A DNA stretch of 36,329 nucleotides from CBDCGJ01 sp965238305 (GTDB lineage Bacteria; Pseudomonadota; Alphaproteobacteria; GCA-2731375). Below, in pieces: positions 31,953-36,329 of the stretch. Positions within the stretch are counted from its first letter, which is position 1. The number at the start of each line of letters is the position of its first letter. A program made the position numbers and the translations under genes. The stretch covers positions 1-36,329 of the forward strand of contig CBDEHK010000002.1 in NCBI GenBank assembly GCA_965238305.1, read 5' to 3'. The notes below the pieces were generated by a model. The model saw only the letters and a program-made list of their open reading frames with translations, ran no database searches and was not told where the DNA came from.

Positions 31953-33295
31953 CAGAGCATCTCCGCCAAGGCGCTGGCTAGTTGTTCGATATCCTGGTCC
32001 GTATTGGTCTCGGTGGCGGCGATCAGCAGCAGATTATCCGCGGCGTCGTGATCCGGGAAAAGCCGGCGAAGAGGGACGCCCGCTAAAATTCCTTGCTGTG
32101 CTAGTGCTTCGACGATCGGCGCGGCCGCGTGGGTCAATCGAACTGTGAATTCATTGAAATAGGCATCGTTCAGAACATCGACGCCTTCTATCTGCGCCAA
32201 CCGCATCGCTGTTTTTCGGGCGGTTTCATGATTAAGCAGGGCTAGGTTTTTGAAACCCTGCTCGCCAAGTAAACTGGCGTGAATAGTGAATGCAAGGCTG
32301 CAGAGACCTGAATTTGTGCAGATATTGCTAGTTGCCTTCTCACGGCGAATATGTTGTTCCCGCGTCGACAGGGTCAGCACATAGCCCCGTTGGCCGTTTG
32401 TATCCACCGTCTCCCCGCATAGACGACCGGGCATTTGACGGATGAATTTTTGCCGCGTCGCAAATAATCCCAAATAGGGCCCGCCAAAATTTAGGCCATT
32501 GCCGATCGACTGCCCTTCGCCGACAACGATGTCCGCTCCCATGGCGCCGGGACTACGGATGGCGCCTAACGAGAGGAATTCGGTCACCGCGACGATCAGC
32601 AAGGCGCCTTTCGCCTGCGCTGCCTCCGCCAACGGACCGAGGTCACGAATACGGCCGAAGATGTCCGGATTTTGCACCAGCACACAGGCTGTGCCGTCAT
32701 CGATTTCGGCCCGCAAGTCTTCACCGCCATCGAAATCCGGTGCCTTTGCGGTGATCTTTAAATCAGTGAACTGCGTTGTCGTGCGGGTGACGTCGCGATA
32801 GTGGGGATGCAAGCCACCGGACAGCAGCACTTTCTTGCGCCGGGTCACCCGGGCCGCCATCAAGACCGCCTCCGCCGTCGACGTCGCCCCATCATACATC
32901 GAGGCATTGGCTACCTCCATTCCCGTCAAGAGCGCCACCTGGGACTGGAACTCAAACAAATATTGCAGCGTGCCCTGACTGATTTCCGGTTGATAAGGCG
33001 TATAAGCAGTCAAAAACTCCGACCGTTGGATCAGATGATCAACGCTGGCTGGCACGTGATGACGATAAGCACCGGCGCCCACGAAAAAAGCCGTGTCGGT
33101 CGCCGCCAAGCTTTTCTGCGATAACTCGCGCATGTCGCGCTCCACCGCCAGCTCGCTTTGACCGACTGGCAAGTCGACCAACTTGTCCAAGCGCGCTGCC
33201 TCAGGGACGTCGTGATAAAGCTCGTCCATGGTTTTAATGCCGATGGCAGCAAACATGTCGTGGCGGTCAGTTGGGGTCATCGGAAGATAACGCAT
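31952..33295 (-). CDS. gcvPA: Glycine dehydrogenase (decarboxylating) subunit 1
   Basis: A 447-residue P-protein α subunit. It starts MRYLPMTPTDRHDMFAAIGIKTMDELYHDVP, the usual opening, and has FVGAGAYRHHVPASVDHLI, LTAYTPYQPEISQGTLQYLFEFQSQVALLTGMEVANASMYDGATS and GGPYLGLFATRQKFIRQMPGRLCGET. It lacks the lysine-bound cofactor, which the partner subunit holds. The start overlaps the gcvH stop by one base (TAATG). The split gcvPA/gcvPB form is common in many alphaproteobacteria, archaea and Gram-positives. Confidence 0.97.
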   Translation of the reverse strand: MRYLPMTPTDRHDMFAAIGIKTMDELYHDVPEAARLDKLVDLPVGQSELAVERDMRELSQKSLAATDTAFFVGAGAYRHHVPASVDHLIQRSEFLTAYTPYQPEISQGTLQYLFEFQSQVALLTGMEVANASMYDGATSTAEAVLMAARVTRRKKVLLSGGLHPHYRDVTRTTTQFTDLKITAKAPDFDGGEDLRAEIDDGTACVLVQNPDIFGRIRDLGPLAEAAQAKGALLIVAVTEFLSLGAIRSPGAMGADIVVGEGQSIGNGLNFGGPYLGLFATRQKFIRQMPGRLCGETVDTNGQRGYVLTLSTREQHIRREKATSNICTNSGLCSLAFTIHASLLGEQGFKNLALLNHETARKTAMRLAQIEGVDVLNDAYFNEFTVRLTHAAAPIVEALAQQGILAGVPLRRLFPDHDAADNLLLIAATETNTDQDIEQLASALAEML

Positions 33296-33672
33296 TAACC
33301 GGCATCCTCAACAAAGTCGGCATAGGCTGCGGCATCCATTAGGCTTTCCAACTCACCGGCATCGGAGAGTTGCAGCCGGTAAATCCAGCCGTCGCCTTCC
33401 GCTTCCGCGTTCACGATTTCCGGTGCATCGGCAAGCGCTTCGTTAACTTCGACGACTTTACCGCCGACCGGTGAAAAAATTTCGCTCGCCGCCTTGACCG
33501 ATTCAACGACCGCAATCTCGCCGTCTTTGTCGACCGTGCGGCCGATTTCCGGCAACTCCACATAAACTACATCGCCCAGTTGTTCCTGCGCGAAATTGCT
33601 GATGCCAATGGTGCCAATATCGCCGTCGATGGTGATCCATTCATGTTCTTCGGAATATTTTGCGTCACTCAT
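33295..33672 (-). CDS. gcvH: Glycine cleavage system H protein
   Basis: A 125-residue lipoyl carrier. Lys60 in the VVESVKAASE segment is the lipoylation site; the flanking EIFSPVGGKVVEVN and HEWITIDGD complete the hammerhead fold. It shuttles the aminomethyl group between P-, T- and L-proteins; the L-protein gene is elsewhere. AGGAGA precedes the ATG, and 21 bp separate it from gcvT. Confidence 0.97.
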   Translation of the reverse strand: MSDAKYSEEHEWITIDGDIGTIGISNFAQEQLGDVVYVELPEIGRTVDKDGEIAVVESVKAASEIFSPVGGKVVEVNEALADAPEIVNAEAEGDGWIYRLQLSDAGELESLMDAAAYADFVEDAG

Positions 33673-33693
33673 TAGTTTTCTCCTGTTTGGGTC

Positions 33694-34806
33694 TCAGCCT
33701 CGATAATAACGTTGGGGGACAAACGGCATTTTGGTGATCCGCGCTGGGATCGGCGTGCCGCGTAAAATCAGATTGACCGACGTGCCGACCTGCGCATTGG
33801 CGGTGGCGACGTAACCCATGGCAATCGGCGCGCCCAGGCTTGGTGCAAACCCGCCACTAGTTACAATGCCTATATTGTTGCCGTCGTCATCGGTGATCTC
33901 GGCACCTTCGCGGGCCGGCGCGCGACCCTGGGGCTGCAAACCGACACGTTTACGGGTGACGCCATTAGCGAGTTGTTGTTGAATAATTGTCGCGCCTGGA
34001 AATCCGCCTTGTTCACGCCGCCGCTTGCTGATGCTCCACATCAGCACTGCTTCTGCCGGACTGGTTTCTTCATTAAGGTCATGGCCGTAGAGACATAATC
34101 CAGCTTCTAGGCGAAGGCTGTCGCGAGCACCCAGGCCAATCGGTTTGACTTCGGGCTGCGCCATCAATGCTTCGGCCAACGCCATCGCCTCAGTGTCAGC
34201 GACGGAGAGTTCGAAACCATCTTCGCCGGTATAACCGGAACGGCTGACCAAACAGTCGATCCCGGCAACGGTCATCGCCTTTGCGGTCATAAAAAGCATT
34301 GCGGTAAGATCGCTGTCGGTGAGGCGGGCAAGCGCCGCCGCCGCCGCCGGCCCCTGTAGCGCTAACAAGGCGCGGGTTTCCGGATGCTCGATCTTGACGC
34401 GGTCGCCGATCCTGGCTTGCATATGGGCTAAGTCTTCGGTTTTGCAGGCACCGTTAACAACTAGGAACAAATGGTCGCCCATGTTCGTCACTATCAGATC
34501 GTCCAGAATGCCGCCTGCGTCGTTGGTCAGCTGGCTGTAACGCATTTGTCCCGGTTGCAAACCGGCAATGTCGCCGGGTATCAGGCTTTCGATTGCTGCA
34601 ATCCGGTCAGCGCCGGAAATCCGCAGCTGTCCCATATGTGAAACATCGAACAGGCCGGCAGCAGCGCGACAATGTTTATGTTCATCCATGATGCCGGAAA
34701 ATTGCACCGGCAGGTGATAGCCCGCAAAAGGCACAAGCCTGGCGCCCAGTTGTTCATGCAGATCGAATAGAGGGTTTTTTTTCAGGTCTTCCGATAGTGC
34801 GATCAT
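33694..34806 (-). CDS. gcvT: Glycine cleavage system T protein (aminomethyltransferase)
   Basis: A 370-residue tetrahydrofolate-dependent aminomethyltransferase that releases ammonia and forms methylene-THF. The family motifs FDVSHMGQLRISG, TNDAGGILDDLIVTNMGD, SRSGYTGEDGFELSV and GLGARDSLRLEAGLCLYGHDL are present, ending with MPFVPQRYYRG. First gene of the gcvT-H-PA-PB operon. GAGG lies 7-8 bases before the ATG and sits at the foot of a long predicted hairpin. A tandem glycine riboswitch covers the upstream region. Confidence 0.97.
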   Translation of the reverse strand: MIALSEDLKKNPLFDLHEQLGARLVPFAGYHLPVQFSGIMDEHKHCRAAAGLFDVSHMGQLRISGADRIAAIESLIPGDIAGLQPGQMRYSQLTNDAGGILDDLIVTNMGDHLFLVVNGACKTEDLAHMQARIGDRVKIEHPETRALLALQGPAAAAALARLTDSDLTAMLFMTAKAMTVAGIDCLVSRSGYTGEDGFELSVADTEAMALAEALMAQPEVKPIGLGARDSLRLEAGLCLYGHDLNEETSPAEAVLMWSISKRRREQGGFPGATIIQQQLANGVTRKRVGLQPQGRAPAREGAEITDDDGNNIGIVTSGGFAPSLGAPIAMGYVATANAQVGTSVNLILRGTPIPARITKMPFVPQRYYRG

Positions 34807-34816
34807 CTCAGGTCCT

Positions 34817-34893
34817 CGACAGTCAGCATGACGGCTCGAAAATGAACCGTTTCATGCCTCCTCTGTCGTCAGACCGATTTGTTACAAACCGGT
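34817..34893 (-). promoter_or_regulatory. Two hairpins between the glycine riboswitch and gcvT
   Basis: Read on the transcript: first a nine-base stem (ACCGGTTTG / CAAATCGGT, one G-U, loop TAA; 34873-34893), then a long interrupted stem CGACAG / CTGTCG, GCATGA / TCATGC and CGGTTC / GAGCCG (one G-U) around a six-base loop (34817-34868). Neither is followed by a T run, so simple termination is unlikely. The second ends next to the GAGG ribosome site of gcvT and encloses an AGGAGG, which suggests control of translation or a fold-switching platform. Pairing is by eye; energies were not computed. Confidence 0.6.
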
Positions 34894-35098
34894 CAAACCT
34901 GAGAGAATTAGCCCTGACGACGGGATTTAGATATCGCCTGGGTCTACCCCCTTCGGTGCGGCGGCGTGCTTGCGCGCAGCCGACTTTCCAGAGTCCCATT
35001 GCCCTGCGGTCCTTTTGCCTGAGAGTTTGCGAGGCCACTTGCTCCTTCGGCGTTGATCCAACTTAATAAAGCTGAACAATCTCTCCCGCTGGGTTCTT
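34890..35098 (-). ncRNA. Tandem glycine riboswitch
   Basis: On the minus strand the first aptamer has GCGGGAGAG, ACGCCGAAGGAGCAA and CTCTCAGGCAAAAGGACCG, the textbook consensus. The second follows directly with GACTCTGGAAAG, GCACCGAAGGGG and CTCTCAGGTTTGACC. Two aptamers with a short linker upstream of gcvT are characteristic of glycine riboswitches that switch on glycine cleavage when glycine is plentiful. In aptamer 2 the usual GGAGAG reads GGAAAG, leaving one A-C mismatch against CTCTC. The edges given are approximate. Confidence 0.95.
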
Positions 35099-35109
35099 CG
35101 GGATGTTGT

Positions 35110-35505
35110 TCACGTCAAAACAACCGACGCGAACGAGCCACATAGTAGCCGGTTGCGATTGAGCACGGCCACAAATACCGGCAGATGAATTTCACTCGAG
35201 CGGGAGGCCGGGCCACGTTGTACAATTACTTCAACGCCCACCGAAACCGTCAGCAGATTTTCATCATATTCGCAATAAAGCTGCACCGTCCCGATACCGG
35301 CTTCGACTTTCACATCGACCAGATCACGGCCTTCACCTTCCTGATATTGGACGATACGGGCGGCGTCACGCAATTTCAGCACCGTCGGGCAAGGCCTGGT
35401 ATCCGGCTCGCTGCCGAACAATCCGCAACCGGTCAAGACCGCTACCATGCCGACTACGCCGACAGTCAGCTTGAACCGCTTTTTGAAAGTTGATGTCAGG
35501 CGCAT
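35110..35505 (-). CDS. Short lipoprotein of unknown function
   Basis: A 131-residue lipoprotein: basic start, hydrophobic LTVGVVGMVAVLTGC with the lipid-accepting cysteine at about position 27, then a β-rich body (LKLRDAARIVQYQEGEGRDLVDVKVEAGIGTVQLYCEYDENLLTVSVGVEV). It resembles a conserved alphaproteobacterial lipoprotein family that, as I recall, is longer and continues past the VFVAVLNR strand; here it stops soon after, 15 bases before the riboswitch begins, so the C-terminus may be lost. The ATG directly follows the stop of the CDGSH gene (TAA-ATG), so the two are cotranscribed. Role unknown. Confidence 0.75.
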   Translation of the reverse strand: MRLTSTFKKRFKLTVGVVGMVAVLTGCGLFGSEPDTRPCPTVLKLRDAARIVQYQEGEGRDLVDVKVEAGIGTVQLYCEYDENLLTVSVGVEVIVQRGPASRSSEIHLPVFVAVLNRNRLLCGSFASVVLT

Positions 35506-35745
35506 TTATAGACCTTTGTGCGTGCCGTCACAGAGAACTCCATTGTTTGTATGTTTGCAGCCGCAGAAATACACTTTCTTGGCGGTTTCCGCTTTGTATT
35601 TTGTCGGCGTGAAACCGCTACCTTTGTGGGACCCGTCGCAGAATGGCTGATTATTGCTTTTCCCGCATGAACACCAAAAGTAATTCTTGCCTTCTTCGAC
35701 TTCGATAGCATATGGAGATTTCTGTGCGATGACGGCGTCACTCAT
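35506..35745 (-). CDS. Dual CDGSH iron-sulfur domain protein
   Basis: A 79-residue protein with two CDGSH motifs: CSCGKSNNQPFCDGSH (Cys25, Cys27, Cys36, His40) and CGCKHTNNGVLCDGTH (Cys61, Cys63, Cys72, His76). Each binds a [2Fe-2S] cluster through three cysteines and one histidine, as in mitoNEET-related and Miner2/CISD3-like proteins. The two-motif form is widespread in bacteria; redox sensing or cluster transfer is proposed but not established. It lacks a membrane anchor. AAGGG precedes the ATG. Its stop touches the lipoprotein start. Confidence 0.93.
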   Translation of the reverse strand: MSDAVIAQKSPYAIEVEEGKNYFWCSCGKSNNQPFCDGSHKGSGFTPTKYKAETAKKVYFCGCKHTNNGVLCDGTHKGL

Positions 35746-35910
35746 GTCAAAACCCTTCGCGTGATACTGAGCAAGGTATTATTTTGTCGCCAATCGCTAT
35801 ATAAGGCTGGCGTGTGTTCGCCAACCTACTGGAAAGTCCAGGTGTTAGACAAGAACCCTTACGCATGATTGGCGAAGAAATTCGAATATTTTTTATTTGA
35901 GCTGCGAAAG

Positions 35911-36329
35911 ATGGCGAAACCCGAATTGAAAATATTGCTTGCGGCCCCGCGCGGATTTTGTGCAGGCGTGGATCGTGCTATCCAGATAGTCGAAATGGCA
36001 CTGGAAAAATATGGCCGGCCTATTTATGTCCGACATGAAATCGTCCATAATCGCCATGTCGTGGACGGTCTGGCGGTCAAAGGCGCAATATTTGTCGAAG
36101 AGCTGGATGAAGTTCCGGATGGGGCGACGGTTATCTTCTCTGCGCATGGCGTGCCGAAGTCTGTCCCCGCGGAAGCGGCCAGACGGGATTTGCGTTATGT
36201 CGACGCCACCTGTCCGCTAGTTTCCAAGGTGCACCGCGAAGCCGAACGCCATCACAGCATCGAACGAAAAATCGTCATGATCGGCCATGCCGGTCATCCC
36301 GAAGTGATCGGCACCATGGGTCAGGTGCC
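35911..36329 (+). CDS. ispH: 4-hydroxy-3-methylbut-2-enyl diphosphate reductase, N-terminal part (runs off window)
   Basis: The visible 139 codons match IspH (LytB), the last enzyme of the MEP isoprenoid pathway, which reduces HMBPP to IPP and DMAPP with a [4Fe-4S] cluster. Seen: LLAAPRGFCAGVDRAIQIV with the first cluster cysteine (Cys17), VRHEIVHNRHVV with a substrate-binding histidine, FSAHGVPKSV (second histidine), and VDATCPLVSKVH with the second cysteine. The third cysteine is beyond the window edge. The upstream region (165 bp) is divergent from the CDGSH gene; the ribosome site is weak (GAAAG). Confidence 0.97.
   Translation, partial: MAKPELKILLAAPRGFCAGVDRAIQIVEMALEKYGRPIYVRHEIVHNRHVVDGLAVKGAIFVEELDEVPDGATVIFSAHGVPKSVPAEAARRDLRYVDATCPLVSKVHREAERHHSIERKIVMIGHAGHPEVIGTMGQV

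Noticed and set aside
35893..36147. Minus-strand 84-codon frame opposite ispH
   Set aside because: The plus strand carries clear IspH motifs; the opposite frame is a shadow.
1..36329. tRNA, rRNA, insertion sequences, integrases, CRISPR repeats and attachment sites
   Set aside because: None recognised on either strand; no repeat array, transposase motifs or target duplications seen.

Overview
The window reads as a chromosomal segment of an alphaproteobacterium with moderate G+C content. The clues are the mutY / DUF721(dciA) / dsbA-like / smc cluster, an F0-only ATP synthase operon (atpI-atpB-atpE-b'-b) with separate b and b' genes and no F1 genes following, a split glycine decarboxylase (gcvPA + gcvPB) behind a tandem glycine riboswitch, and DUF1127 and alphaproteobacterial-type asparaginase II genes. 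A Rhodospirillales-like or related free-living lineage fits, but the sequence alone does not fix the genus. I see no tRNA, rRNA, insertion sequence, CRISPR array or prophage.

Layout. 1-6.5 kb: the C-terminal part of an MlrC-type M81 metallopeptidase, a SpoU/TrmH RNA methyltransferase broken by a one-base homopolymer frameshift, asparaginase II, a DUF1330 protein whose second domain is cut short, a GNAT + SDR pair, a quinone oxidoreductase and a SAM methyltransferase. 6.5-15.5 kb (core): HIT + mutY on the minus strand, divergent dciA, a periplasmic DsbA-like protein, smc, then the F0 operon behind a near-consensus sigma70-type promoter and closed by an intrinsic terminator. 15.5-21 kb (accessory): a 37-residue leader ORF coupled to a sulfotransferase-methyltransferase fusion, facing a secreted sulfatase + secreted HAD phosphatase operon across a two-way terminator, with a divergent Crp/Fnr regulator. 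21-26 kb: a DMT exporter, three poorly characterised genes (lipoprotein, DUF6714-like, 155-aa orphan) and a membrane class III adenylate/guanylate cyclase with an extracytoplasmic sensor. 26-30.4 kb: a cysteine-less thiolase-like protein with its DUF35 partner, an SDR, a LysR regulator with a truncated GFA-like ORF hooked to its stop codon, and a DUF1127 gene plus an unlisted 49-aa ORF. 30.4-36.3 kb: gcvT-gcvH-gcvPA-gcvPB behind a tandem glycine riboswitch and two further hairpins, a short lipoprotein, a dual-CDGSH iron-sulfur protein and the start of ispH.

How it works together. The core blocks serve DNA repair and chromosome segregation, ATP synthesis, one-carbon/glycine metabolism and isoprenoid synthesis. 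The most unusual parts are the sulfo-ester locus (PAPS-type sulfotransferase fused to a degenerate methyltransferase domain, opposite a periplasmic sulfatase and phosphatase), the thiolase-like/DUF35 pair that could be an aldolase rather than a thiolase, and the long structured leader between the glycine aptamers and gcvT. Assignments come from reading protein motifs from memory; no database search was run.
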